Source: Amoebidium appalachense (taxonomy: Eukaryota > Ichthyosporea). Taken from it: a DNA stretch of 64,000 nt. Each line of letters starts with the position of its first letter. Position 1 is the stretch's first letter. Shown one piece after another: positions 25,662-56,627 of this stretch. The stretch covers positions 2,666,001 to 2,730,000 of the forward strand of contig CAVNZM010000016.1 in assembly GCA_963693365.1 (NCBI GenBank). Reading direction: 5' to 3'. The position numbers and the translations under genes were made by a program. The notes beneath the pieces were generated by a model that was given only the letters and a program-made list of their open reading frames with translations, made no database searches and was not told the origin of the DNA.

Positions 25662-26177
25662 TGTGTGTGAAAGCAAGAGAAAAGAAAAGAACAAACAAGC
25701 CTCGAATCGGGCCCTCTTTTTATAACCCTCAATCGCGATATCCTCCTTTCCAATCTCTGCATGCACTGCCACTCACATCACGCACAAACCGATCGCGCCA
25801 CCCCACACATATACATATGTACCCACACACCCTATACATAATTCTGATATGATGTACACCGTCGCACGTCTATATGCACGCCCTACAAATCCATTTAACC
25901 ATAGTAACATTGATATGGATATCATACGTACATCAGGTAAAGCCCTCTTGGTAAACATACCATAATATGTGAATTCACTTCTAAGACGGTCACCATAAAC
26001 CCACATAACATTATAGAATTGGATTAAAACTTTGAACATATATCACCCATTATGCTGACTATATCATACCAATCCCAACACCACGTGTCACATGTGCACA
26101 CGGTAGTACCATCTACTCATGATTCGTATGTATTCATTTCCCCCGGAAAGAGAGGATTGATAATACCCTACTAAGAG

Positions 26178-26216
<39 letters not shown>

Positions 26217-26537
26217 ACACACACACACAACCCCACCACCACCACCACCATACCACCATCCCCACCCCTCAAATCTCCCCCAACACACAGACACCCCACA
26301 TATGGCCACACCACCACCCACCCACTCACTCACCCATTCCTCTTGAGAAAGAAAGACACACCGACAACGTGATGTTTATGCAAATCTCGTATAAAAACCC
26401 CGTAATTTAGGCTAAACACTTAACAGGTGACCCCATTCCACATTGAAAGCTGCTATGCCCACCAAAATCTCGAAACCAACAAACACTTAAACATAAAAAA
26501 AGGATCCCCCCGGGGCTGAAAATTTCACCCTATGCCC
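24649..26537. other. Convergent intergenic region STX5 / four-finger gene
   Basis: Holds a GGGT array and G run at 24758-24825, a C(n)A(n) junction at 25126-25173, (GT)n at about 25605-25665, and a C run at 26178-26216 followed by CA and CCA repeats. The rest is AT-rich; no exon with convincing splice sites was seen. Confidence 0.6.
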
Positions 26538-27686
26538 TCAATACTTCTTGTCTGGGTGGGCTTCGGCAAAATGCACCTCCAACCCCATCCGCCTTGCGAA
26601 AGTACGCCTTCCCCCACACCCCGGGTCAGGGCACACATACGGGCCGGGCCGACCCGAATCGACCACATGCACCTTAATGTGGATGTTAAGATTAGCCTCC
26701 GTATAAAACCCCGCCTTGCACCGTGGGTGTGGGCAAAAATACTCCTTTAATTCCCCCTCATGAAATTCCCTCCTGTGATTGGCCCATTCGCGGACAGTGG
26801 GAAATCCCGTATTGCAACCTTCACTCGTGCACTTAAACCGATTTTCCAACCTCTCCTGGTGTCTGTTTGTATGAGTTTTCAGAGCGCAATAAGCAGAGAA
26901 GACTGCATAACACCCCGGGAAAGGACACGGGAACTCTCTCGGGTTTTCCGTCCAAACATTCGGAATTTTGCTGTCGAGGTTCGTAATATCGTCGTCCGGG
27001 TTGAAGGTGACGGGGTCCAAACCACGCCTACACGACCGCTTCGGAAGGATGCGGGTGGGTTGACTTTCGGTTTCTTTGGGACGTTTTCTCCCGGAATTTT
27101 GTGTGGAATTCTGTGCATTGGTGGTGGTTTTCGGCTCTTCTAGGGAGTGGGGGATATCAGGATTACCGGGGTTTTCGGTTTTTACTTCAGGTCCCATCTG
27201 ATTGCGCGGTTGGTCCAGATCCTCGGGTTGGTCGCCGGTCAAATCGATGGTAGCCTCCAATTTCCCCGGATTTTCAACTCGTTTTTTTGGTTGGCCCTGT
27301 GCGGCTGCTCTCTTGGGGTTGGTAGTGGCGGGTGGTAGTACATCCTTGCCTTTCAGTGGTGTGTTTTCTTGCAGCGAATTAATATTGGGAATACGGGGGA
27401 ATTTCCTTGCAGGATTTTCCCGTGTAGATGGGTTTTCCGGGAAAAAAGAACCCGTTTTACGGGTATGAAGGCCTTCAGTGGTGGGAATCGCGCCAGTCGC
27501 TGAAATTGTTGTTGCACCGGGTGGGTTGGGAATTTGTGGGTGGTGGTGGGGATTCACAGCAACATTTCCGGCCGGGAGTGGGGGTCCCGAAAACAGGCGC
27601 AGGCCCGGAGGAATCACGGGTTTTCCTGTGACAGACAGTCTGTTACTTTCTTAATTAATTCAGTTTCTTTATTTTTATTTTATTTC

Positions 27687-27717
<31 letters not shown>

Positions 27718-27900
27718 GGGGGGGGGGGGGGGGGTAGAATGTGCCATATGGTCCGAAGTACAAACCAGTCGTAGGGTCCCTGTGAGAACGACGGTGCAGA
27801 ATGAACAAAGCTTCGTAATTACCGAAGGCAAAAACACACAAAAAGCTATTGCATAATGCTCATCTTGCGCAGGAAAAAAAGGGCGGGTGGCCCCGCAGCA

Positions 27901-27934
<34 letters not shown>

Positions 27935-28572
27935 GAGGGGGGTAAAATCATAGAACTTCTAAGTTTCTGTTATAAATAATAATAATACGCACCAGGCAAG
28001 CGGTGTCCAGGAGTGGGAGGATTGACCGGATGAGTAACTTGAACGGGAGGAAAACCCACTCGTGGGTGGGGAGGTTGGGGGGCTGGGCCGGTAACTTGAA
28101 CGGGCACCGGTGGCGTGGGTTTTGTGGGTGGCACGGTAACTTTGGAGGATGACTTGGTGGTGTTTGCCGGCTGTGATTTGCATGTTGCCGCCGCAGTCTG
28201 TTGGATTAAAAACAGGAGCAGGGTTAGAAAAATTATGTTGGCTCATCTACTCAAAAAAAACAAAAAAAAACATCTGATACGTTATATCTCCACATATAAT
28301 TTGTGTGATGTAAGTGCAACGTTGCTTTTACATGTATATCTAGTTGGGTGGAATTACTGTTGGCCTTGGTGTAGACAATTCATCAAAGCTCACCTACAAG
28401 TCCTTTATAAACAGCACATTCCCCCACATCTAGTACTTACTACGCATGCAGGTCCGCGCACACACGCATTTTGACACCGACTATACATAGAGGTGAAATT
28501 TCTTATCATGGCTCGTTTTGTTGATGCAGACATCATGTGTAATAATGTAAACAGGGAAATTTTTCCGGGGGA

Positions 28573-28622
<50 letters not shown>

Positions 28623-28841
28623 TCGGAAGCGAATGGGTGGGTATATGGATGGGTGAGAAAGACGGGGAGAAGGGGTTAGGGAGGAAAAAAAACGTACGGT
28701 GAGAAGGGAGAGAGGAAGGACAGAGAAAGGGGGGAGATAATAGGATAATAGGATGGTTAGGCAGCGGACAAAGCCGGGGATGGAATTTTATTTTCTGGGG
28801 GAGGGAGGGAGGGGGGGGGGGGGAGGTTTGTGTGTGTGTGC

Positions 28842-28920
<79 letters not shown>

Positions 28921-29571
28921 TGTAGGTGTTTTGGGGGGGATGGTGTGTACCTGCTGAAGAGACACAAACATGAAACGAGGAAATCCCCTGCTGTACTTGA
29001 ACAGTTTCGTTTCCTTTTCTGGGATGTTGCCAACGTGACGGAGGAGAGTGACGCCATATTTGGAAAGGGAAGAGTGGAGGGACCACACAGATTCGAGGCT
29101 CCAATCGTATTTCTCGGTGGCACGGATGTGGAGAAGTGCTAGAAGAATCTGTGTGTGTGTGTGTTGGGGGGGGGGGGGGGGGGAGGGGGAGAAGGAGGGG
29201 GGAGGAGGAAGGGGTTGGGGGGAGGAGGAGGGCGGGGGGCGGGGGCAGGGAAGGTGGGGGGAGGGGGAAGGAGGGAGAAAAGGAGGAGGAGGTGGGGGGG
29301 GGGGGGGTTGGCGTGGAAAGAGATTGTGTGCATATGGGTGGATTTGGAAGGAGGGTGGTGGTGGTGGGTGGGTGGGGGGGGGGGGGGGGGGGGGGGAAGT
29401 AGGGGTGGGGGGGAGGGGGGGAGGGAGAAGAAAGTTTGTGGGTGTATGGGCTGGGTGTTTGGTTTTGGGGGAGGTGCTCAGCTCGGTGGAAAGGGTTAGA
29501 AGGCATTTAGGGACAGATGGGAAACATGAAGTGAAAGGCAGAAGTGGTGAAAAGGCGGCGGCGGGGTGGGT

Positions 29572-29611
<40 letters not shown>

Positions 29612-30154
29612 CTGGGAGTAGAAGAGCCTAAGAGGGGAAGTAATTTCTTCAAAAAAGAAAAGAGGGGAGGGGATCGAAAGTGAGGCAGCAGGCAGGAAAG
29701 GGAGGGGGAGGGAAGGGAGGGAGGGGGAGGGGGGGGGAGGGGCGGAGGGGGGTACGGAGAGGGGGTGGCCAGGGTGGGAAATTCCTAATAGACAGCCGAA
29801 GATGTTATGTAGAAGTGAGGGAACATCAGCATGCTTGTAACCAACCACTTTGACTCTACATAAAAGGGGGGAAAGAGGAAGGAGGGGGGGAGGGGGGGGG
29901 AGGGGGGGAGGGGGGGGAGGGGAAGGAGGGGATGAGTGGAGAAAGAGGGAGAGAGAAAAAGAGAAGAGAGAGGAGGGGTCGGGTGGGGGAGAGGGGATTC
30001 AGAGAGGGGGGAGAGAGAGAGAGAGGGGGGGGGGGGGGGGGGGGGGGGGGGGATAAACGGGAAGGTAAGGGGGGCATCGAGGGAGGAGTATAAACATTGA
30101 GGAGATGAGGTGAACTTTAGGAACGGGCTGAAGGGAACAAAAGAAGAGCCAAGA

Positions 30155-30190
<36 letters not shown>

Positions 30191-30462
30191 GGGGGGTATG
30201 GGTAAAAATCGGAGGATGTGTGTGCCTGTATGTGTGTGTGTTGGGGAGAGGGGGGGGGGGGGGGAGGGGGGGGGGGGGGGGGGGGGCACACCGGCAAGTC
30301 GGGGTGGAGGGGGACAGAGGAGAGGGCCGGATCACGTGACACTAATTCCAGATCGTCCCGTGTGACGTCATTGTTCCCCTGGAGGAGTCGTCGTAGGAGT
30401 GTGGGTGCACCTCCACTCACACCATGAAAGGTAGGCTGTGGTTTTCGAGTATTTTGTGCCAT
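26538..30462 (-). CDS. Four-finger C2H2 zinc-finger protein, 5 exons
   Basis: Exons 30462-30290, 29855-29756, 29148-28951, 28197-27993, 27625-26538; all phases agree and sum to 1764 nt, 587 aa (exon 1/2 junction could shift by 2 nt). The N-terminal quarter (GYKHADVPSLLHNIFG, SLHSSLSKYGVTLLRHVG) is a globular-looking region I do not recognise. Then a P/V/T-rich linker (PVPVQVTGPAPQPPHPRVGF), a low-complexity basic part with IDLTGDQ (352-358, SUMO-interaction-like), KR-rich stretches, and four C2H2 fingers: C459-H481, C491-H514, C523-H545, C557-H582 (the last with an extra residue, CGGRRTF). The C-terminus is HPDKKY. Probably a nuclear nucleic-acid binder. The terminal exon alone is near certain; exons 1-3 rest on phase and splice sites. 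Confidence 0.75.
27690..27940 (-). repeat. (ATT)n, G runs and a family A-like copy in the four-finger gene intron 4
   Basis: (ATT)n at 27690-27717, G run 27718-27734, then tagaatgtgccatatggtcc, gaagtacaaaccagtcgt, gaacgacggtgcagaatga (family A in G orientation, sense to the gene) and a G run at 27903-27933. Confidence 0.65.
28560..28930. repeat. G run and (GT)n in the four-finger gene intron 3
   Basis: G run 28578-28618, GA/GGGA sequence, G tract about 28808-28822, then (GT)n at 28847-28916. The sense strand reads (CA)n then C tracts. Confidence 0.9.
29155..29750. repeat. G-rich intron 2 of the four-finger gene
   Basis: G/GGA/GGT-rich with a G run at 29572-29611; C-rich on the sense strand. 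No coding signal on either strand. Confidence 0.85.
29870..30290. repeat. G-rich intron 1 of the four-finger gene
   Basis: GGGA repeats and G runs at 30026-30051, 30159-30189 and 30250-30286; sense strand C-rich. Confidence 0.85.
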
Positions 30463-45528
<15,066 letters not shown>

Positions 45529-46320
45529 TTTCTCTGTCGTGTAGGACTAATAAATAATAATGAAGAGGGAAAAAAAAGAGAACGGGTATATTCCTCGTGT
45601 CTTCCTCGTGTGTTTTTTCGCAATTTTGTTTGGTAAAATACAAAACACAACAATCGTTGAATGCAATATCCCCGCAGCAACTCGAAGCACACAGTTTCGA
45701 GCCTTTTCTGTGACGGCGGTCGAAGGTCGGTCGAAGTAGACGTGGAGTTGGACCCCAATTGAATTTCTGGAAAAGTATAATCAAAAATAGTAAAACAAAT
45801 CTTTTATTAAGCCATAATACTCATGTTGCAAAGCTTAGTAGAAATAAAAGCCTATACTGTGTTAGCTGCGTACAACTGTATTTCATTTTCTAAGTTACCC
45901 TGTTTGGCAGAGTCACTTAAAACTGTTTTAAACTATTTTCTATCTCTCTGTGTAATTTAATACGGCTTTCACGGTAAGGGTATATACAGACATCCGCATA
46001 TCCAATCAACAGTCGTTTAAACAGATTGGCGGGAAACAATAGCCAATCGTTACAGTGTTACGTGAGCCCTTGTTCTCCCTTGAGTGCGATCCGTCCGGCA
46101 GCCGTTTGGCCGTGCCGGGTTTTGTTTTCGTTTCCAAAGTTTAGCGTTTACTACAGCTGTGCAGGGGGTTGACGCACTATTTATTGCTGCGGACATCGTC
46201 AGGGGCCCAGCGTTACTTGCCGGCCTATTGCGTTTTCAAAAGTGTGTTGAATCATAATTCTTTAGCTCACACAATTGTCTGACTAAAAACCATAAGGAGA
46301 GTGCATGTCAAAGCATTTTC
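45529..46320. promoter_or_regulatory. Upstream region of RHL1 with E2F-like and CCAAT sites
   Basis: AT-rich, non-repetitive. TTGGCGGGAAA at 46026-46036 fits the E2F consensus, and the overlapping ATTGG (46025) with CCAAT near 46002 and 46043 gives three CCAAT-type boxes within 45 bp, about 500 bp ahead of the RHL1 start. An S-phase type control would fit a topo VI/endoreduplication factor, but this is inferred from motifs alone. Confidence 0.45.
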
Positions 46321-49536
<3,216 letters not shown>

Positions 49537-50815
49537 GTGGTTGTGACTTTAAACCAATGAATGTGGAGACCACACTTAGACTTGTTTGCATATATGAATC
49601 TGCTGGGGTATGAATGAAAAGGTTTCTTTTGTTCACTGGAAAAAGAAATCAGACAAGTTTAAGATTTAATGTTATTGGCAGAGTCCGTTGTGGGCAAATG
49701 TGTGAAGGGCCTGGGGCAAGTGCACATGTCCATTGCCTAAAATGGAAATAGAGCAGACACGTATGGTTTTAGGAGCTAGGATTTCGATCGGGAGTACGTA
49801 CCCCGACAGTCTGTTGAAGCTAGCTGACTGCCGAGTAGTTTTCGATCTTAAATGATGACGTCATTTATCAGAGGGATGGCAGCTAACTCTCGGTAGTCTG
49901 ACAGCAGTACACAGTCTTTATTGATCCCCTAGACCTCAATTTCAGCCCCGAGAAATCTTTGCCTATGTGCTCTACCCCGTGTGAATGTGTCCACGCATAA
50001 ACGGTATTGATTCAGAATGTGAAGCATTTATCGATATTATTACATTATATTAGTATTCAATATTGTTTGTTATAGTATTATATCGTTGTTAAATATTTAT
50101 TTATTTATTCTTCGGTATGCATTTATGTGCTTGGGTTTTGAAACCTATAATCCTTAGGCACTTGCTCGGAGGCTTATGATTAAGGGATTTTCGAAATAAA
50201 AGATCCTGAAGCAACCTTTATTGGCAACCATGTACATATATGGTATATTTCAGTACTAGTATATATTAATTAGTATCATGATCCACATGTTTTTCCAATA
50301 AAAACCATAGCAACCACGTGCAGCGCACAATGTCGCCAGTTAACCCAATAACTATTGACCACGAGGTCACTGTATCTTCAATTTTAAAACTGATGCTAAA
50401 ACGGACGGTAAGGTTAAGGACACTTAAGGAAAGTGTGCATATTTTACAAATAGATGATCCGAAAACTGTTCTCTAATTTAGGAATAGTCGGTATGTGAAA
50501 AGTCTTGAATGTTTTTCCGCAGTTGGCGTGGCTGGGGTAGTAATCTTCGGCAAAGTGTGTACTAATAGTTAGGTTTGTGAAGCGTAAGGATGGTTTAGCT
50601 TAGCTGAGCACATAGATAGCACCCTCTGAGTTTACTGTCGGTGCAATATTAATGTGGTACACGGTCATTCCCCCGAGGGCCTGCAAAGGTCTTCCGGCGA
50701 TAAAACGTGATAAAATAGAAATGAAACAATTAAATAACTTTAAATAAATAAATAAATAATTTTCCGCAGTGAATACTTTTGGGTCACCAGGCTGAACCAG
50801 GTTTCACGAAGCTTT
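49537..50815. other. AT-rich unique intergenic DNA
   Basis: No low-complexity tracts beyond a short (ATTT)n and (AAAT)n; no ORF or splice-site pattern suggesting a gene. Marks the change from the gene-bearing part to the repeat-bearing right end. Confidence 0.6.
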
Positions 50816-50819
50816 TGGT

Positions 50820-50980
50820 GCTGCACAGTGTGTCTGTGCATATAAGGTGCCGCATTGCTACGGCCCATGCATGTTGGTTACCCAAGCCATCAGTGACAAC
50901 CACACCGTCATGTGCAACTAGTTGTTGGGTGGCTTGATTGTGGGACAGCACGAGACATGATGCAATGCAATTCTCCATGG
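50820..50980 (+). repeat. First copy of the right-end repeat block
   Basis: tgcacagtgtgtctgtgca (7-bp stem hairpin), gccgcattgctacggcccat, gcatgttggttacccaagcc, caaccacaccgtcatgtgca, gttgggtggcttgattgtgg and cgagacatgatgcaatgcaa. Isolated by about 1.5 kb from the continuous array. Confidence 0.85.
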
Positions 50981-51139
50981 ATTTTTTCTCTCTGAACTGA
51001 ATTTATTTAAACGGTGCAGGCTGCAAGCTTGCAAATGCATTCACTGCACACTTTGATGATTTGAGTCTTACATAATGCCCTTTGCCCCTTGCCCAGTCAT
51101 GAATGTGCTATCTAAGGTTCGCGCGCGAGTGTTCCGCTC

Positions 51140-51195
51140 AGAAGAAAGACGGAGGGGGGGCGGGGGGGGGGGGGGGGGGGGGGGGGGGAGGGGAC
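51140..51195. repeat. G tract
   Basis: Two G runs with one C (51153-51189). Confidence 0.9.
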
Positions 51196-51514
51196 GGGAT
51201 GTTAGCCTAAGGAGCGTAATTGGTGACGTAAGAAAACTCTCCATATACTGACTATTCGTTTTTGACTGCTAGGCCGTATCCACTAGGTGTAGAGAGGCCA
51301 GTCTCCGGGTATGGGGGGTTTATAATTTGCTTAGTATATCACCTCAGCGGTGTATCATGATCAGATACATACTGACATAGCTCATAGATGTCGGGTGATA
51401 ATTATATCAGGGTTTTCTTACTCTAAGAATCACCATATAAACGAAGCCTGAATCCATTAGTTGGGTTCCCGGTTTTTTTAACTTTTTAAATTTTTTTGAT
51501 AGTTTTATATCAGA

Positions 51515-51790
51515 ACACGACGTTACAACATACAAATTGTATGTGAAGATATAACGTACAAGATATACACCATTAGGGCCCGTTGACAACATCGGCTGAG
51601 TCTACTTGCTCTGAGCATCCATTATTCTGCAAAAAGCAGAAGTATTCTGCAGTCGTGTTACAACATACAAATTGTATCACGGTGGAGATATAACGTACAA
51701 GATATACACCATTAGGGCCCGTTGACTACATCGGCTGAGTCTACTTGCTCTGAGCATCCATTATTCTGCAAAAAGCAGAAGTATTCTGCA
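51515..51790 (+). repeat. Near-perfect direct duplication of about 125-135 bp
   Basis: Copies at 51519-51643 and 51655-51790 share gttacaacatacaaattgta, agatataacgtacaagatat, acaccattagggcccgttga and acttgctctgagcatccatt. A short insertion (tcacggtgg in copy 2) is the main difference. Confidence 0.95.
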
Positions 51791-52025
51791 AAAAGCAGAA
51801 TTATTCTAGCAAAAGCAAAATTATTCTGCAGAAGCTGAATTATTTAGCAAAAGCAGGAGTATTCTGCAAACAGCAGAATCCGATTGAATCTGCTAAAAGC
51901 AGATTTATTCTGCGAAAAGCAGAGCGATCCTGCTCTTGCGGAATAGTTCTCGCCAAAAGCAGATTACTTCCGCTGAAAGCGGAGTGATTCTGAATTCCGC
52001 TTTTTGCAAGTTGACTCTGCCGATG
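51635..52025. repeat. Cluster of TTCTGC/GCAGAA mini-palindromes
   Basis: Repeated units of the form attctgcaaaaagcagaa, spaced 15-25 bp, diverging to tgctaaaagcagat and ccgctgaaagcgg, ending ttgactctgccgatgtggtt. Each unit can fold into a small stem. The same kind of cluster recurs at 55850-56055, 57230-57505 and 59760-60035. Confidence 0.85.
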
Positions 52026-53097
52026 TGGTTGGACCCGGTATCATTAATATGTAGAGATACAAGTTTTTTTTGTTTTTGTTTTTTTTGATGCGGAAAGGTT
52101 TCTTATTTATGAATCATGATACGGTATACGAATGATGTTCAATATGATATATGGAACGTTCTGTCATTTGCGAGTGGTTGGTATGTGGGGGAAAAGTTTC
52201 TTATTCGCTGTACAAAAAGTCAGTGTTCTGATATAGAGAGCTTTTTTAATTTACGAATTATATGGTAGTCAGTATGACACAACATACATGGAAATTTTTC
52301 TTATTTACGAATAGCTTTGCAGTAAGTATCATACGTGGAAAGTCTTCAAGGCTTACTTGCTGTAATGTACGAATAGTCAGAATATACTCAGTTACGAATA
52401 GCCAGTACGTGGAGAAGTTTTCTCATTTCAGCAATTACGCAACCAACATCCCCCCCCCCCCCCCCGCGCCTCTCGAGGCTCGAGGCCTCCCCAACCCCCC
52501 CCCCCCCTCCCCCCTCCCCCCTCGTCTTTCTTTTGAGTGGAACACAAGCGTGCCAACCGCAGATAGCACATTCAGGTTTATAGTACTAGCGAACCTCTGC
52601 ACAAATATCCATATCACCCCTTGCTTGAATCGTAGCTCTTCCACAACACACAAAACCGTTTCTTGCTCTTATGCGTGTGTGTTCCTTGCGTTTGAGTGAC
52701 GTGCCGCGGCGTGCCCGTGTGCGTGCGCGCGTGACTCTGTGCTTGTACGTCTGTGCATGTTTACGATGTACGTGTGTGACTTTACTTTGTGCACGGTAGC
52801 AGCGTTATTTCAGCAGAGAGCATTTCTGGGTGACCAGACCAGGCTGGTTGTTCATAGGCGACAACTGCACCAACCATGCTCCTAACATCCCGGTTTGGCC
52901 GGAGGGAGCGGCCAACAAAGTGGAATGATCCCTTCAATCAATCCCCACACTCCCCTCCCCTTCTCCTGTGCGGGACACACACGTGCCGCACGCAGGTAGC
53001 AGACTCATATCAAACAAACGTCTGGCATGTGCGGCATCACTTGTAGCTCCCCACAACACATCAAAACCATTCTGGCACCCCCCTTTATGTGTGGCAC

Positions 53098-53164
53098 GCG
53101 CGTGCGTGTGCGTGCATGCGTGTGTGCGTGCGTGCCTGCATGTGTGTGTGCGTGTGTGCATGTG

Positions 53165-53212
<48 letters not shown>

Positions 53213-53224
53213 TGTGTGCGTGTG

Positions 53225-53264
<40 letters not shown>

Positions 53265-53325
53265 TGTGTTTGTATGTGTGTGTGTGTTTGTATGTACATG
53301 TGTGTGTGTGTGTGTGTGCGCGCGC
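53098..53325. repeat. (CGTG)n / (GT)n tract within the array
   Basis: gcgt tetranucleotide repeats 53160-53212 and 53225-53265, then GT. It occupies the tract position of the unit at 52.9-53.4 kb. Confidence 0.95.
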
Positions 53326-53651
53326 GCCACACTCCCCCTCCCCCTTCTCCTGTGCGGGACACACACGTGCCTTTTATTTTTTTGGTGTTTAATGAAAACT
53401 GTTTTTACTGAATAGTCATCTTGGAAAAATTCTTATGAATAGTCGGTATCTTAAAAATATTCTTATTTATGAATAGTAGTTTGCAATGATTATTATTCAG
53501 AATAGTCAGTATCTTGAAATTTTTCTCATTTACATATGAATGGTCAGTATGTTGCCAAAGTTTTCATATTATTTTGCCAACCACACTCCGATTAACATTT
53601 TGCCAACCACACTCCGATTAACACCCCGCATCCCTCCCCAGTCAGTCCCCC

Positions 53652-53682
<31 letters not shown>

Positions 53683-56049
53683 ATCTTTGTCCTGTGCGGG
53701 ACCCACTCGTGCCACCCGCAGATATCAGACTCAACAAAACGAGCGTCTGCGCACACATGCATATCACCCCTTCTGGCCGGGGCTCCACAACACATCAGAA
53801 CGTTAACCTTTTCCCCCTTGCGTGCGTGCGTGCTTGGGTGCGCGCTTGTGTGCGTGTGTGTGTGTTTGTGTGCGTGTGTGTGTGTTGGAAATGTGTGTTT
53901 CGCGGTTTGTGTGTGTGTGAGTTTGTGCATAGTAGGAACAGCCTGTATTACTGGGTGACCAGACGGGGCGAGATTTGGCCGACTTCCCCACTTCGCGGCC
54001 AGCGTACAGTAACTCAACACTTGCTGCACAGTGTGACTGTGCACCTAGCATACTGCATTGCTATGGCTCATGCATGTTGGTCACCCAAGCCATCGGTGAC
54101 AACCACACCTTCATGTGCAACTAGATGTTGGGTGGCTTGATTGTGGGACAGCACGAGACATGATGTAATTCAATGCTCAATGAATTTTTTTCTCTTTGAA
54201 CTGAATTTACCCAGCCGATGGAGGTTGATTTATGCATTGCACACTTAAAGGTATATTGAGTTTGACGTATTGCCCTTCATTGCTTGCCCCTTGGTGGATA
54301 CGGGCCCAGTAGCCAAAAACGGTAAGTCATTATATGGAAACTTCTCTCATTTGGTTTTTAGTCGGCATGATGTGAAACCTTTTGAATATGCGAATAGTCA
54401 GTGTCTGGAAAATTTCCTTATTTGCAAACTAGTAGTAAGTATGTTGAAAGTTTTCTTTGTTCGCCAACCACGCCGCCCTATTGACACCTCACTTCCCCCC
54501 CCCCCCCCCCCAGCCTGCCCGCCCGTCCCCAACCTCCCCCTCCCCTGCGCAGAATTATGCTATTAGCAGGATCGTATCAGATGAACGTCGACACACGAAC
54601 CTAGCAGTCAAAAATGTATAGTCAGTATAGTATCGGGAAGTTTTCTTGTTTCACCATTTACGCTTCTAACCCCCCCCCCCCCCCCCCTTCTCCTCTGCGG
54701 GAACACACACATGCCATCCCCAGACAGCAGACTCATATCAGAAGAACATCAACATGAGCAACTAGATGTTGGGTGGCTTGATTGTGGGTCAACACGAGGC
54801 ATGATGCAATGCAATGATATATTGATTTCTTTTATTATTACTGAATTTGTTCAACCGGTGGAGGTGAAACTATGTTTTACATACTACAGACTAGTGGGAG
54901 TGTTTTGAGTGTCAGTGACATATTTCCCTGCACCCCTTGCCCCCTAGTGGATACGGTGGTAAAGTCAAAAACGAATAGTCAGAACGGTTGAAAGTTTTCT
55001 TACTTCACCAACCACACTCCTAACGTTCCCCCTCAATCCCCCCCCCCCCCCCCCTCCCCCCCTTCCTCCTTCCCCCCTCCCCCCCTTAGTCCTGTGCGGA
55101 AGACAAGCATGCCATCCGCATATAGGCGACTCATATCAGACAAACGTCGGCACACACATGAATAAATCCCCCATTGTACATCGCCGAGGCACAACAACTG
55201 GTTACACATCGAACTCCATCTCGCCCTTGCGCTCGCGCGCGTGTGTGCGTACGTGTGCATGCATGAGTGTGTTTGATGTTGTGCATGTTGGCAATGACAT
55301 TTTAGCAGTAAAATGTGTTTGGGTGACCAGACCTGGCCGAGTATCGACAGGACATGTGCGATCGATTGCACATGTGTCTCCCCAATACATAATGTGCCGC
55401 ATTGTTACGGCCCATGCATGTCGGTCATCCAAGCCATCAGGGACAGCCACACCTTCATGTGCAACTAGATGTTGGGTGGCTTGATTGTGGGACTGGACGA
55501 GACATCTATAATGCAATGCTCTACATAGCTATATTTGGTGGGCATCATGTGGGCTCTATGCAGTATGAATATTGCGGGCATGAGGCTCTATCCCATGAAT
55601 TTGGGATGGGACGGGAGTCTTTGCTCTATGAATTTGGTGTATGCATGCGTAAAACAGGTGCGAAAATGTTTGGATGCTGTCTGGTATGGAACTTACAGGC
55701 CCGGCTCGCTTTCATGCATGTGGGGTACTGGAGCTGTTGTGAGATGCGCTCTGTTTATTTGAGTTTTTGATTGGGTGTGGGGTAATGTGGAGGTGATTTG
55801 GTATAAAGGGTCCAACGATGTTGGTAGAATCAACTTGCTCCGATGAGAGTTATTCGAGAATTATTCTGAAAAGAGCAGAATTGGACCGCATAAAGCAGAA
55901 GTATCTTGCAAAGAACAGGATTGTTCTAAAGCAGAACTGTTCTCCAAAGTGCAGAATTATTTTGCAAGAAGCATATTTTATTCTGCACGGACGGGATCAT
56001 CCTGGTAAAATCACAAATAATCTGCTAAAAAGCAGAATTATTCTGCCCC

Positions 56050-56180
56050 CATCCCTCTCCCTCCCCCCTCCCCCCCCCCCCCCCTCCCCCCCCCTCCCCC
56101 CCATCTCTCCCTTCCCGCCTACCTCCCTCCATCCCTCCCTCCCTCCCTCCCCCTCCCCCCTCCCCCCTCCCCCCCTCCCC
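56050..56180. repeat. CCCT-rich tract within the array
   Basis: ccctcc repeats and C runs directly after a TTCTGC cluster. Confidence 0.9.
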
Positions 56181-56594
56181 CCGTGTTTTGATTTTGACAA
56201 AATGTCCTTTAGCCCTTGCCCCTTGGTGGGTACGAGCGCAGCAGTCAAAAAGAAATACTGTCTGGAAAGTTTATTTACCAACCAAAACCACGCTCCTAAC
56301 ATTCCCCCCCCCCCCCCTTCTATTTGTCAGTATATGGAGCGTTGTCTTTTCTACCAACCATGCTCCTAACCACCCCCCCCCCCCCCCCTCCCCCTCCCCT
56401 CCCCCCCCCCCCCCCCCCCCCCCCCCATGTCAACCTCAGATAGCAGACTCATATAAGACGAACGTCTGCACACACACGGATATCACCCCCTGTGGCCATG
56501 CCCGGGTCCAGGCCCCACAACACATCGAAACCTTTTCCCCATTGCGTGTGGGCGCGCGTGTGCGTGCATCAACATGTGTGTGTGTGTGCTTTCT

Positions 56595-56627
<33 letters not shown>

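Noticed and set aside
26538-27617. GTG-started single-exon reading of the four-finger protein
   Set aside because: GTG is not a likely start here; a good acceptor at 27626 and an in-phase upstream exon explain the open frame.
28753-29142. Plus-strand frame (FWDVANVTEESDAIFGK)
   Set aside because: It is the antisense of exon 3 of the four-finger gene, which has fitting splice sites and phases on the minus strand.
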